From assembly GCA_949358305.1 (NCBI GenBank), contig OX442320.1, forward strand, positions 10,000,259 to 10,060,258: a DNA stretch of 60,000 bases, written 5' to 3'. Positions 26,345 through 34,987 of the stretch are shown one piece after another. The stretch comes from Strigamia acuminata. Its lineage: Eukaryota; Arthropoda; Chilopoda; Geophilomorpha; Linotaeniidae. Positions within the stretch are counted from its first letter, which is position 1. Every line of letters begins with the position of its first letter. The notes below the pieces were generated by a model that saw only the letters and a list, made by a program, of their open reading frames with translations, had not been told where the DNA came from and did no database searches. The position numbers and the translations under genes are program-made.

Positions 26345-26690
26345 GTTCCTTCCAAAGATGGCCGCCATCCCCGCGATTACCCCCGCAACAACAACAACGG
26401 GTCGCGAGAGAAATACAACAGTTACGCGACGACGGACCAACCGCGGGACAACAGGTTCCGAAGACCGCGCTCGCAGAAGGAGAACGAGTTCCGCGAAGAC
26501 AACCGGCGCCGCGAAGGGGGTTGGCCAAAGTTCTCTAAGTAAGAGAAATGTGCGCAGAAAATTGGGCGCGCGGCTCGGCTCGTTTGGTTTTTTTTTACCT
26601 CTTTGACGACTTATCTGCATAGTTAAGGAATTGTTTTGTAGGGTGCCCATTGATGCAACGATTTCCAAAGACGATTCACCCTTGGAATAA
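1721..26690 (+). CDS. LARP4: La-related protein 4/4B (LARP4 family), 12 coding exons
   Basis: LARP4 proteins bind poly(A) and PABP in the cytoplasm and lengthen mRNA poly(A) tails. Inferred coding exons: 1721-1774, 18405-18558, 20714-21002, 21088-21224, 21946-22436, 22819-22893, 22958-23536, 23595-23717, 24345-24565, 24625-25133, 26238-26538 and 26642-26690. All have GT-AG junctions with matching phases and give 993 codons. Order in the protein: a PAM2 motif (LNPNANEF, about residues 26-33); a La motif (about 148-210) with LEYYFSRENLS and [14 protein letters not shown]; an RRM (about 229-305) starting at [15 protein letters not shown]; a low-complexity middle; then the family signatures [18 protein letters not shown] and [10 protein letters not shown]. 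The last two exons encode a poly-Q stretch and an Arg-rich tail. The first exon reads MTSDGGN, close to the start of vertebrate LARP4B. Family assignment is very secure. The 1.7-kb first exon is inferred from phase, donor and N-terminal similarity across a 16.6-kb intron. Confidence 0.93.
2684..2845. repeat. Tandem array, about 20-bp unit
   Basis: About eight near-identical units of GATGAATTTTAGAATTTTTT, within LARP4 intron 1. T-runs flank it on the left, and an AAAAAATATTTGGACAAATT-like doublet follows on the right (about 2870-2945). Confidence 0.9.
3595..4025. repeat. Tandem array, about 20-bp unit
   Basis: The main unit is CGATTTTATAACAATATATT, repeated about 14 times from about 3725 to 4025 with variants (GTATATT, GAAACATT). 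It is preceded by a few units of the AATAAAAAATTTCGATTTTT type. It lies in LARP4 intron 1. Confidence 0.9.
4026..8169. other. Intronic DNA without recognisable genes
   Basis: Part of LARP4 intron 1. I see no coding exon on either strand. The segment 5385-5465 (CGTCTGCACGTGTATGCAAG core) has a diverged relative at 58103-58185, so it is a dispersed repeat. The segments near 5543 (GGCCCGGCGGGATATTGGGA) and 6218 (GGCCTGGCGGGCTATTGGGA) are related to each other and probably belong to another old repeat family. Confidence 0.6.
8170..8349. mobile_element. Short inverted-repeat element (MITE)
   Basis: The two ends are inverted copies: GTCGAAACTCTTTATAACGA at 8170 and its reverse complement ending at 8349. 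The interior is full of TTCGTTATA motifs. No transposase is encoded. The stretch 8190-8236 (GCAAGGGACCCGAAAAAT) recurs in diverged form at 59952-60000, so it belongs to a dispersed family. Confidence 0.8.
9126..9182 (+). other. Candidate alternative first coding exon of LARP4 (exon 1b)
   Basis: A CpG-rich block (about 8780-9180) stands out from the AT-rich intron. It contains an ATG at 9126 and a strong donor after 9182 (TTG then GTAAGT). The reading frame [19 protein letters not shown] ends in phase 0, exactly what LARP4 exon 2 (18405) needs. Joining them would place a hydrophobic 19-residue leader before the PAM2 motif. This is inference from phase and composition; without transcript data the block could also be purely untranslated. 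Confidence 0.35.
9390..11600. other. Intronic DNA with one dispersed repeat, no genes seen
   Basis: This is LARP4 intron 1. It is T-rich with no exon-like block. The only clear structure is the repeat copy at 10258-10461, described separately. Confidence 0.5.
10258..10461 (-). mobile_element. Truncated copy of the TACCGTATTTTATCGATTAA repeat family
   Basis: Read on the minus strand it aligns over most of its length with the plus-strand copy at 58517-58762. Both carry the terminal TACCGTATTTTATCGATTAA, the internal GTCAGCAATTACAATTTCGG, and CATCGTTCGTGAGGTTAAAT. This copy has lost the far terminal repeat (near 10258). It contains no coding sequence and is non-autonomous. Confidence 0.85.
11607..11802. 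mobile_element. Fold-back/MITE element with 46-bp perfect inverted repeats
   Basis: The left arm 11607-11652 and right arm 11757-11802 are exact reverse complements over 46 bp (outer end GGACAAAAAAAACTTCCCTT). The spacer is about 104 bp and non-coding. I see no clear target-site duplication. Perfect arms suggest a young insertion or recent arm homogenisation. Confidence 0.85.
12240..12465. mobile_element. MITE 'A' with 35-bp perfect inverted repeats
   Basis: The arms 12240-12274 and 12431-12465 are perfect reverse complements, starting TATACTCAAAACCACCACAA. Immediately inside is CACTGGTGTAGTGGCACA followed by AAAAGTAG, which is shared with element B at 14035-14420, although the arms of A and B differ after the first seven bases. 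Confidence 0.85.
12630..12715. repeat. Dispersed repeat fragment shared with 56.7 kb
   Basis: The sequence around ACGTTTTTTATTG and AATGAAATCTCGTTTTGCCG recurs at about 56720-56790, continuing with AGACCGAGATC in both places. Identity is high over about 60 bp. The family is unknown. Confidence 0.75.
13343..13463. mobile_element. Small palindromic MITE with an inner hairpin
   Basis: The ends are 23-bp inverted repeats with one mismatch (TAGGTGCATTCA then AAAACTCTAAA). Inside is a second palindrome with arms CCCATTGAATAACA around a 6-bp loop. A TGACGTCA box lies between them. The GGTGCATTCA terminus also appears near 18194 and 46953, suggesting a family. Confidence 0.75.
14035..14420. mobile_element. 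MITE 'B' with 36-bp inverted repeats
   Basis: The arms 14035-14070 and 14385-14420 match as reverse complements with one mismatch. They start TATACTC then (T/C)GTCTGACC. The 40 bp at 14089-14128 (CACTGGTGTAGTGATACATA then AAAGTAG) is the same core found in element A. It is non-coding and lies in LARP4 intron 1. Confidence 0.85.
15268..15735. repeat. Tandem array, 31-bp unit
   Basis: About 14 copies of a unit containing TTTAGACATTTATTTTAGTC followed by GTTTTCTTCAA. Central copies are almost identical and edge copies diverge (TTGATCAA). It lies in LARP4 intron 1, just upstream of the CpG-rich block at 15.8-16.3 kb. Confidence 0.95.
16181..16297 (+). other. Candidate alternative first coding exon of LARP4 (exon 1c)
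   Basis: A GC-rich, CpG-rich block spans about 15820-16300. The ATG at 16181 opens a frame ([12 protein letters not shown]...) that ends in phase 0 at a donor after 16297 (AAAAAG then GTATTT), matching LARP4 exon 2. A second possible donor follows 16038 (CAACAG then GTAGGA). The composition resembles a promoter plus first exon. Coding use is inferred only from phase, so the exon could instead be untranslated. Confidence 0.35.
17165..17695. repeat. Tandem array, 20-21-bp unit
   Basis: About two dozen degenerate copies of GTGAAAAATTTGGATTTTTT, with variants GACTTTTTGG and GGGTTTTATTAT. It lies near the 3' end of LARP4 intron 1. Confidence 0.9.
18880..18990 (+). promoter_or_regulatory. Candidate internal promoter/first exon of LARP4
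   Basis: A CpG-rich patch lies in LARP4 intron 2. It contains a YY1-type site (GCCATCTT, 18940-18947) and a donor after 18990 (AAATTCG then GTAAGC). There is no in-frame ATG before the donor. A transcript starting here and spliced to exon 3 (20714) could begin translation at the exon-3 ATG (20725-20727), giving a protein without the PAM2 motif. Inference only. Confidence 0.3.
19195..20713. other. LARP4 intron 2, AT-rich
   Basis: I see no coding sequence. It starts with a small GC-rich patch (about 19215-19340) and then has long T/A homopolymers around 19815-19940. It ends at the exon-3 acceptor (GTTTGTAG, before 20714). Confidence 0.55.
21003..21087. repeat. Long poly-T tract at a splice acceptor
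   Basis: LARP4 intron 3 is only 85 bp and consists largely of T. An uninterrupted run of more than 30 T ends in TTTAG at the exon-4 acceptor, so the polypyrimidine tract is itself a homopolymer microsatellite. Confidence 0.85.
21603..21850. mobile_element. MITE with TACCGTATTACCCCGCTTAA ends
   Basis: It starts TACCGTATTACC and ends in GAAGTACGGTA, an imperfect inverted repeat. The interior (CAAATTTATAGA, CATTTTGGACAT) matches the reverse complement of the copy at 29585-29996. A related fragment with CTAAAAACGGGGTGCGTCTT lies at about 21465-21540. It is in LARP4 intron 4. Confidence 0.8.
22437..22818. repeat. Degenerate T/C-rich tandem array in LARP4 intron 5
   Basis: Short units of TCGTTTTTCTTCATTTTTCT and looser TCGTTTTAACC variants fill almost the whole 382-bp intron between two LARP4 exons. 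It is a pyrimidine-rich array on the coding strand. Confidence 0.85.
23790..24215. repeat. Tandem array, 31-bp unit
   Basis: About 13 copies of a 31-bp unit built from TGGTCAAATTTGGTCGGAAT and TCGTTAAAAAA. It occupies most of LARP4 intron 8. Confidence 0.95.
25134..26165. repeat. Tandem array, 31-bp unit with higher-order duplication
   Basis: About 30 units of a 31-bp motif (GAATTTTGATGAATTTTGAC then CAAAATTGAGC), some with an extra GATGAATTTT. It fills most of LARP4 intron 10. Blocks carrying the same set of variants (GAGTTTTGACCAAAATCGAG, then CCAAAATTAAGCGAA) occur near 25610-25680 and again about 410 bp later, which points to a segmental duplication inside the array. Confidence 0.95.
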
Positions 26691-29600
26691 ATTGACTCAA
26701 ACGATTTAAACTAAACTAAAAGGGTTGAAATACACATTTCTCTGCTTGGGCATACACAGACTACTCTACAGTAACCGTAACCGGTCGAAATAATAAAAAA
26801 AAAAGAAAATTGTTTTTTTTTTTTTTTTTTTTTTAAAAAAAAAACAAAAGAGGCCAATACAGTGCAAACAAACTAAAAATCGAAAGGCGATGATCGTAAT
26901 AATAATAATTCTGATTGAAAATGAGAAAAAATGAGAAAAAACGAACGAGATGATTTAAAAATTGAAAAAACTAAAAAAAAAAAAATAAGAAAAAAAAAAT
27001 ATATTAAAAAAAAAATGGTTTAAAAAAAAATGCCCTTTTTGAATTGATGAATTAATTTTGATTTTTGGGTGGGGGAGGGGTATTTGTGCTTAAATTTGGA
27101 TTTTGTTTTGATTTATTTGGTTTATGCAATCGAGTCCGCACCTTCCATGTTGTAGTTAGTCTTCCTGTGATTATTGCCCCCTCTGTTTTTGGTTTTTTGA
27201 ATTTGTGCGATTTTTTTGATGGAAAGAAATGTCCTCTCTCGACCCGATGTGTTTATTTTTGTAGGTGTTAGCGGAAGTAGTTAATTGTTATGCTCAATTT
27301 TGATTTTTTGTTGATTTTTTTTTTTTTTTTTTTTTGCACTTTGTGATTTGAATTTATTATTATTATTTTATTTTTATTTTTTTGTGCTCATAAGACAGTG
27401 TTTTAGGGGATAAAGGGTTGAAAAATTGAAATTTAGGTATAAAGGAGTGTTTATTTTCATATTTTTGCGTAAATATTTCTTTTTTGTGGGTGTTTAAATG
27501 TTAATTTAAGGATTTTAAGGCGAGAAATTCTATGGAAGAAATGAAAATAGACCTATATATAAATATATATACAATTTGGATGGAAAAATGGATATAAATT
27601 ATAAAAAAAAAAATAATTTAAATTGTATAATTTATAATATTGGACAAAGAATTGCGTCGGGACGACGAAAAGGCGCCATTTTGTTGGCAAATGAAAATTT
27701 TTAAGTGCCTCCACGAAAAGTATTTCCTCTTAGTATTGAATATATAAAAACAACAAGAAACAACGTAAAATGGAGCCCAGACTCCGAACAAAACACGTGT
27801 GGGTGGATCAAGTGTTAAGTCAACGACTTTTGTACGGGGATCATCGATTGGTTGATGAATATGATGATACAGGAAACATTTTGGCGAATTTTTTCTTTTT
27901 CTTCTGCAACTCGGATGGAAATTTTAGTCGAAGATGATTTTTTTTTTTTTTTTTTTAAAAATGATAATCCGCCATTTTTTTCGACGTTCCCATATATCAT
28001 CAATGTTTATTACACACCAAACCGTGATTTAAAAAGCAACGACGCTCAGCATTAGTTAAATAGCGATTTATTATGTAGTTTGTTTGTTTTTTTTTGTTTT
28101 TTTTTGCCAAAAATAATGAAGTTTACGCAATTGACGTGTGCAGCAAGCATCATGTGGGTTTGGAATATATCTTCGGTGTTTTTTTTTTTTTTTTTTAGAA
28201 AAAATAATTCTGGAAGAAAAACAAAAAACAAAATGGCCAATTTGAAAATTTTTAAAAAAATTTGGAAAAAAAAATTTTCAAGAAAAATTTGAGAGAAAAA
28301 AAAAAAACAATTCTTCGAAGACAAAGTGGAAATAAATACGAAGTTGATGTGATTTTTTTTTTTTTTTTTTTTAATTTTAAATTTAGTTTTGTTGTTTTTG
28401 TGTTTTGTGTGTGCGTGCGTGTGCATCACTTCGAAGAGCCAAGAAGAAAATCTTAAATTTGTTCGACAAACTGTTGGATAAACAGTAAACACAGTGCGAG
28501 CTGCTCCCTCCTCCATTTTGATTTTTTTTTTTTTTTTTTTGAACTGAAATTGAATAATGTTCGGAGTATTGACAAGGAAAAAAAAATGTAATTTTCGAAT
28601 ATAGATGTGTTTGAATCGTTTATGCAATGAATACATAGTTTATATAGAATTTTTGGCACTTTTTAATTTCCTATGGGTTGGGATAAATTAATAAATTAAT
28701 TTTTTGGTTTTTTTTAATTGATAGGAGTGTCTAGAAATAGAAAAAGAAAAAGTATAACGAGAAAGGGGAAAAAAAATATCTTGTAGCATTTTTACAGGGT
28801 TTTAGAGCCAAAAATGCACTGGGTATGGGGTCAGTGAGTAAAACGCCTTGTTTTACTAGTCATCCATCCTCTGGGTTAATATTTAAAGCGACAAAACGGG
28901 GGGGTGATGAAACGATGATGAAAACGGAAGTGCAAAGTATATAAAAAATAATTGAATTATTTTTTTTGTAGTTGAAACTGTGATAGTTTAATTTTTTATT
29001 TTTATTTTTATTTTTAAATCTTAGCTTATTATCGGGAGGTTATAAAAAGATATAATAATAAATATAAAAGAAAAAAAAAATACTAAAAAGAAAAAAAAAA
29101 AATAATAAAATAAAAATAAAATAATAATAATAAAATAAAATACAATTTTCACACAGTACTGCTGTTTATTATTATCATTAGAAGTTGATAAATATAGTAA
29201 AACCATCCAAATATTGCTATGCTGGTAACTTGTGTGTCCATTGTCTATGGAGTTTTTTGAACTTGATTTTTGAAAAATTTTATTATTGCAATTTGCAGGG
29301 GAGAGAGATAATATTGATCCACGTTTTTTATAAATGAATAAATACATGAAAATACACAACATACCCCTTCATACATACAAATGTACTTTGAATTCAGGGT
29401 TGAAATGAAAAAAAAATAGTATTTTTGGGTTTTTTCTTTCTTTTTCTTCTAATTTTTGGTTTTGCTTTAACGTGTGCTTGTCTGTTATAAATGTGATTTT
29501 TCAAACATGTTCATCAGGGAAATAATTTTGTTTTAATTTTATTTTTTTTGTTTGTTTTTTTAGGGTTGTTAGGCCTAACAGTGTTTAATTGCCGTCGTTT

Positions 29601-32081
29601 CTTCGATTCCAAGACGATTGTAAGACGCACCCCGTTTTTAGAGATGTTTATATGGGAATAAAAGTGCGACTTAGAATCAAAGACGTCATCGCTTTAAGCC
29701 GCACGCCGGTTTGACCAAACGTCGTTAGAAATGAGTACCAATTTTTATTTTCAAGCTTAAATACGGGGACGGACAGAGCCGTTTCATTAGACTTTCTAAA
29801 CATTAGGTTTTTAAAAGCGTTTTTAGATGTCCAAAATGTACGAAATTGGCCTAAATATCTATAAATTTACCAAAATTTTATTAATAACCGTTAGAATATC
29901 GAGAAAAAGAGCTTTTTCATGTACACCGGCGTGCTGCTTAAAGCGAGGTAATACGATACGGGATAAAAATGCGTCTTAGAATCGAAGAAATACGGTATAA
30001 ATGATTCTTTTGTCTTTGTTGATGATTATGTTTACTCTCCTATGCCTTACAGTAACCCAGAGGGGGGAAAGAGTTTGTTTTCTTCCGTTTATTGATTTTT
30101 ATTTTGCACTTGGATTAAAAAATGCTGTTAAACCAGACAATAGATAAGTATTAAGTATTTAAGATGAGCAAATTTGCATTATTTTAAATTTTAAATTTAT
30201 TTTTTTTGTTTAAAACTAAAAAAAGTGTTATTAATTAATTATTGTGGATTGTAAAGTTAAAAAAATTGAGCAAAACACTGGTTTTTTCAGCCTAGCAATG
30301 GGATTTTTTGGTCCAATAATAACCTACTTCATTTCCTGTGCCTTTCTGATATTTGATTTTTAAGAAAAATAAGGGAAGAAATTGAAATTGATACTGTGTA
30401 ACTGCTATTCAGTTTTCCTCCCTGTGAACTTATACCATGACTGCTGGCTGTAGATGATGTGGCTTGCTTGAACGTTTGACTACAACTAAAAACACTAAAA
30501 ATAATAATAATAATGAGTGGAAATAGGTGTTTGAATTTATAACGAATCAAAAAGATATTAGCATTTATTGTTTTGTGCATTTTTTGATTTTTGCTCATGT
30601 TAAATTTTTTGCCTCAATATCTTTGATTGTGAATTGATTTTTTTTTTTTTTTTGATTTTATTGAATTTGAATTGGCAGGTTTATATTGATTGTATAAAAT
30701 ATATATACAAAGAAAACTTAAAAAAGAAAAAAAAATATTTGATGTGTCAAATTGAAACGAATGTGAAAAAGTTGAAACAAACTTGAGTGTCGTGCTTGTA
30801 CAGAATTAAAACTATTTTTGAAAGAAAAATAACGAGAATAATAATAAGAAAATACAAAAAGGATAAAAAAAATGATTTAGCGAATATATTTAGTGGATTC
30901 TCTTTTCTAGTGACCAATGTTAGATGTTTTCCGCAATTTGTTTTCACATTTTTCCATTGTGTTGGAGCAGGAAATAACATCTGTGAAATCTGCATAGAGG
31001 CAAATTTTTTTTTTTTTTTTTCATTTTTTCTTTTGAAAATGTAGTAAGTTGTGTACAAATTATTCTGGAATAAGTAAATTAATCCATATCAAAATGCGTA
31101 GAAACACTTTTTTTTTATTTTTAAAAAAAGCCAAATTTGTGGACATGTTTTTGACTGTTAATAATAATAATATTAAAAAAAAGTGTTTTATTTTTTCTTC
31201 TCATTTTGTGTTATATATATAACTAGAGACAAAAATTGGGGCATTTTTTAATTTTTTTTTAATTTTTTTTAATTTCTAAATTTTTTTTTTTTTTTAAATA
31301 TATATATTTGTAATTTTTAATTTAAAAAAAAAATATTAGCACTTGTATAGTTTTGGTTTTGTGCAGGAAATTAAAGGAAAACTTAAATTATAAAATGAAT
31401 GGATTTTGAAAACTTGTAGTCGAGTTTTTCTTAAATTTTTGTGCTTTTCATAAATGTGGACAATAATTTATATAAATTTTTCTTTGCTCCTTTAATGAAT
31501 TTAAAAAATATCACAAATGGTTTTTTCATGTTTTCTTTAAATATTTACCACATTTTGCCCATTTTATTATTGTATAACTAGATTTTAACCCTTTAGTTCC
31601 TTATGCAATTAATATGCGGTGTAAAAATCGTATTTGTGCACTGAGTTGTGGAAGACAATCCCTTTTTTCTCCTCTTTTTATTACTGAGTCACTGATTCAG
31701 TGACCCCCCCTCACATCCACCCACCAATTAAGGTTTTCTACCAATGGGAATCAATTTTCTTGAAATATTTTTCATATTTTAGTAATTAAGAGCTTGTGTG
31801 TGACAATTCAAAAAAATTATATTATTATTATTATTATTATTTTGTAATTTTTAAATGGCTTGGTGAAAATACTGAAATAGAAGTTTTAAAAAACGAAAAA
31901 ACAAAAAAATCTGCTTCCTTCCCATTTTTCTTTTGTTCCAGTGTAAATAACGAGTTGGCATCTTGAAAATGTCTTTGAATAAACCAGAATATCAAAGAGT
32001 TAAAAAAAAAAAAAAAAACAAACAAAAAAAAACACGTTTTTTTGGTTTTGTAATCGTTTTTTTTTGTTTTCTTTTTGTTTT
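26691..32081. other. LARP4 3' UTR and intergenic DNA
   Basis: I see no coding sequence on either strand. The DNA is extremely A/T-rich, with many homopolymers of 12-25 bases (26820, 27310, 27935, 28180, 28350, 28520, 31005, 32000). Hexamers of the AATAAA type are frequent from 26790 on, so the LARP4 poly(A) site cannot be chosen. The one recognisable insertion is the repeat at 29585-29996. Confidence 0.6.
29585..29996. mobile_element. Dispersed MITE copy, possibly composite
   Basis: The outer parts CGTTTCTTCGATTC (left) and GAATCGAAGAAATACGGTA (right) are inverted relative to each other. Next to them lie CGCTTTAAGCCGCACG and its partner CGTGCTGCTTAAAGCG, a second nested inverted pair. The interior matches the reverse complement of 21603-21850. 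It looks like one element whose long termini are compound, or one element inserted in another. Confidence 0.75.
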
Positions 32082-33638
32082 TTATTTTTCGCACAGATTC
32101 GCATCGCTTTCTGTCTCGTTTGCGTCGCTATTTTCGCGTTTTAAAGCGTCGTAATAGTAAACGTGCGGTTGCACCAACTCCAAAACGTTGTCGATGGCCG
32201 TTTTCTGCAGCGTTAACTCGTCGTATTCGCGCCCGACCGTCCACAGTGACTCCAAATCGTATTGCGTCCGCTTCTCCGCGAGAAAGATGTGTAACACGAT
32301 GTTTCCTGCATTTGAATATTCGTCAGTGATGACATTTGATATAAAATAAAAAAGATTTACACATATATATCATTATTTTTACCAAAATCCATTATTTTCC
32401 AGTCGTGGCACGTTTTTTTACCAACTATATCAACGTACGGGTCGTCTTCGTGTTTCTTTCGTTTGTACTAGAAAAATCGGCTAGAATGTTATTTTCAGAA
32501 GCCAGAACTTAGACGATATTAAAATCGAGCCCAAAAAGCGACGTTTTTAGCCAAAAATCAACGTTTTTAGCCCAAAGAAGCGACGTTTTTAGCCAAAATC
32601 AACGTTTTTAACCCAAAAAAGCGACGTTTTTAGCCAAAATCAACGTTTTTAGCCCAAAAAAGCGACGTTTTTAGCCCAAAAAGCGACGTTTTTAGCCAAA
32701 ATCAACGTTTTTAACCCAAAAAAGCGACGTTTTTAGCCAAAAATCAACGATTTTAGCCCAAAAAAGCGACGTTTTTAGCCAAAATCAACGTTTTTAGCCC
32801 AAAAAAGCGACGTTTTTAGCCAAAATCAACGTTTTTAGCCCCAAAAGCGACGTTTTTAGCCAAAATCAACGTTTTTAGCCCAAAAAAGCGAAGTTTTAAG
32901 CCAAAATCAACGATTTTAGCCCAAAAAAGCGACGATTTTAGCCAAAAATTGACTTTATAGGCCAATAATCGTTTTTGCGACACTATAATGGATATGTTAC
33001 CAATTTCCTTAAGAATTCCGACATTGCCATCGCTTGGCGCGGCGAAGTGGCCGTTGACAGAACCAAATAATCGGCATAACGGAGCTCAACGGGGACGCGA
33101 ATTACGCACACGTCTTTCGCTTTTTCTAGTCGTAAAACCTCGACCAAGTCTTCGATGTCGAATACGCCTCTACTGCCGCCTGCAAATAAGTTTGATTGAA
33201 TTTTTTGTTTGTTAGTTTTTGAGTATTTTTCGTACGATTTAAATTATATCCCGCAAATTCGTCTTCTTCCGCTGAGTAAACTGAAAATTCGGGTTCTTCT
33301 TCAACCTCGAATTGTTCCAAACGATTGATTTCGTCGGCATCTAATATAATATGCGAATCCTCCTCCGTGAAAACTTTAAATCGTTCTTTCAGGGATAAAC
33401 TGAGGGCATTTCGTGCCCATTTTTCCTTCTCCTCGAGCGTCATCATCTGATTTTCGTCGTGTATTTCATCGTTTTCTTTTTCTTTCGAGTCCGAGGAACA
33501 TTTTCTGAAATACAAACTCGATCTGAAATCCAAACATTGTGTTGGTTTCCGTAAAATGGCGTTGAAAGAACGTCTCGATGGCGAAAATACACTCAAAAGA
33601 TGTTTACACTTTCCAAAACAGAGCTTGACGGCCGCCAT
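32082..33638 (-). CDS. MALSU1: Mitochondrial ribosome assembly factor, RsfS/MALSU1 family
   Basis: MALSU1 binds uL14m on the mitochondrial large ribosomal subunit and guides late assembly, like bacterial RsfS. Four exons, read on the minus strand: 33638-33236, 33179-33001, 32467-32383 and 32305-32082, all GT-AG and in phase, give 296 residues. The first exon (about 134 residues) begins MAAVKLCFGKCKHLLSV, a basic, acid-free leader fitting mitochondrial import, then an acidic linker. The RsfS domain follows: FDIEDLVEVLRLEKAKDVCV, VPVELRYADYLVLSTATSPR, DDPYVDIVGKKTCHDWKIMD and FGNIVLHIFLAEKRTQYDLE, then SLWTVGREYDE, matching the human protein throughout. The human protein is shorter (about 234 residues); the excess is mainly N-terminal. 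The stop codon overlaps an AATAAA hexamer. It is head-to-head with the gene at 34016. Confidence 0.93.
32540..32960. repeat. Tandem array, 41-bp unit (two 20-bp halves)
   Basis: About ten copies of CGACGTTTTTAGCCAAAATC followed by AACGTTTTTAGCCCAAAAAA and G. The two halves are themselves similar, so the 41-bp unit looks like a doubled 20-bp unit. It lies in MALSU1 intron 2. Confidence 0.95.
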
Positions 33639-34015
33639 TTTGGCGCTGATGTTGTCGTCGTCGCAAACTGGTAAATTATAAAATTATAAAATAAAATTCA
33701 TTTTAATTTTAATTTCAGTGTTTTCGATTCATAATTTTTATTTAAAAATCATAAATTGTATCTTTTGCCCCACCTAATAAGTTTTTTTTTTATTTTTCGA
33801 CATTGGTGTTTACAAACGTCGCTTAGCAACAGCCTCCATTGCAAAACCAAAACTACATCAACACGGCTCAAAATTTATAAGTATTTTTCCAATTAAACGT
33901 CATTATCTTATTTGACAGCCTCCGAAAGTGAGTATTTACACAAACAACACCTCAATACATAATATTCACGCCCAATTCTCCCTCTTCCAGATCTTAATTC
34001 GCTAAATCAGCTAAA
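33639..34015. promoter_or_regulatory. Shared divergent promoter and 5' UTR intron
   Basis: The MALSU1 start (33638, minus) and the next gene's start (34016, plus) are only 377 bp apart. On the plus side a 63-bp untranslated intron is visible: donor after 33927 (CCGAAA then GTGAGT) and acceptor ending at 33990 (CTCTTCCAG). That leaves under 300 bp for a bidirectional promoter. Confidence 0.6.
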
Positions 34016-34762
34016 ATGTCGGAGTTTGCAGTTCAACGCAAATTAATGCGCCACATCACGGCCGACATCACGCAACACGAATGCGTGAACGCAATGATCG
34101 AATACATGTATTGCAAATTACCGAAATACTACCAAAAACTCGACATGCCAAACCCGCACAAAGTGGCCGTGTTTTTGGCCGACCACAAATCGACGATCCT
34201 CGCGCTCCCCGGCGGAATTCTAGACCGAGAAGAGAAATTAATTTTATTCCCCAAGAACATCGAAACGTTCAACTTGAAGAGCGTGCGCGTGTCGACGTTG
34301 GCCGTGATCGTCCGTTACTTTCTGCCGGTCAACGGCGGTCCGCCCGAACCGACCAATTCCATCTGGAAAACTCGACTGAAATTGCTGGGCGACACGAGCG
34401 CACTTCATTATTTCATTCGCTTGTGGCGACTGTGGAATAAGTATCAACACAACGAGCAAATGAATCACTCGAAGGACGAGATTTTGGCGGATTTTCACAC
34501 GATTGAAATCGGCGTGCCGGCGATGATCCCGCACTCGGCCACACCGATCATGCGCAAAATCGATCGTTTCCGGCGCTTTATTAATTGTTCGGAGCATGAG
34601 AAAAGCACGGGCGTTTTGAGGAATATTTTAAAGGTTTACGACGTGATTGCGGGCGATTTGCGACGTGAAAATAGTAATTTGGATTCGTTGTTGTGTCGGA
34701 ATCGGGGACTGGATCGCGTTTTGATCGCTTCGATGAATTTGACGGTGGAAGCGAAACATTAA
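34016..34762 (+). CDS. Unrecognised 248-residue protein, single coding exon
   Basis: I do not recognise this protein. The ATG at 34016 follows an apparent 5' UTR intron and AAAATG. The frame runs uninterrupted to TAA (34760-34762), has exon-like GC content and is flanked closely by real genes, so it is very likely functional. The protein starts MSEFAVQRKLMRHITADITQ, has no signal peptide or membrane segment, and is predominantly basic. Visible segments include YMYCKLPKYYQKLDMP, LPGGILDREEKLILFPKNIE, a hydrophobic VSTLAVIVRYFLP, an aromatic IRLWRLWNKYQHNE and an Arg-rich IMRKIDRFRRFINC. I see no catalytic motif or zinc finger. It ends 225 bp before the UBA5 start codon. The lack of coding introns, unlike its neighbours, might mean an old retrocopy, but the 5' UTR intron argues against a simple retrogene. 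Confidence 0.8.
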   Translation: MSEFAVQRKLMRHITADITQHECVNAMIEYMYCKLPKYYQKLDMPNPHKVAVFLADHKSTILALPGGILDREEKLILFPKNIETFNLKSVRVSTLAVIVRYFLPVNGGPPEPTNSIWKTRLKLLGDTSALHYFIRLWRLWNKYQHNEQMNHSKDEILADFHTIEIGVPAMIPHSATPIMRKIDRFRRFINCSEHEKSTGVLRNILKVYDVIAGDLRRENSNLDSLLCRNRGLDRVLIASMNLTVEAKH

Positions 34763-34987
34763 AGTTTTTTAAATTTTATTTTTTTTATAAAAATTTTAAA
34801 AATGAAATCCTTGTATATACGCATTTTAAAATTGTTTTCACATTTTTATTTGTATATGAAAAACATTAAATAAAAATTCGTTTATTCGTGTTTATTTTGC
34901 GGAAGCGGAAGTTTGATTTGGAGCGCATGCGCGGAGCGGTTTTGAAACTTGGTTTTTGTAGTGTTGGCTCGGTTTCTTTCTCGAGTC

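Noticed and set aside
26172-26668. Minus-strand frames of poly-Val/Ala/Leu over the LARP4 poly-Q exon
   Set aside because: They are antisense translations of CAA/CAG repeats in a well-supported LARP4 exon.
28052-28636. 194-codon minus-strand frame rich in Lys and Phe
   Set aside because: It is produced by A/T homopolymers in 3' UTR/intergenic DNA, with no conserved segments or splice context.
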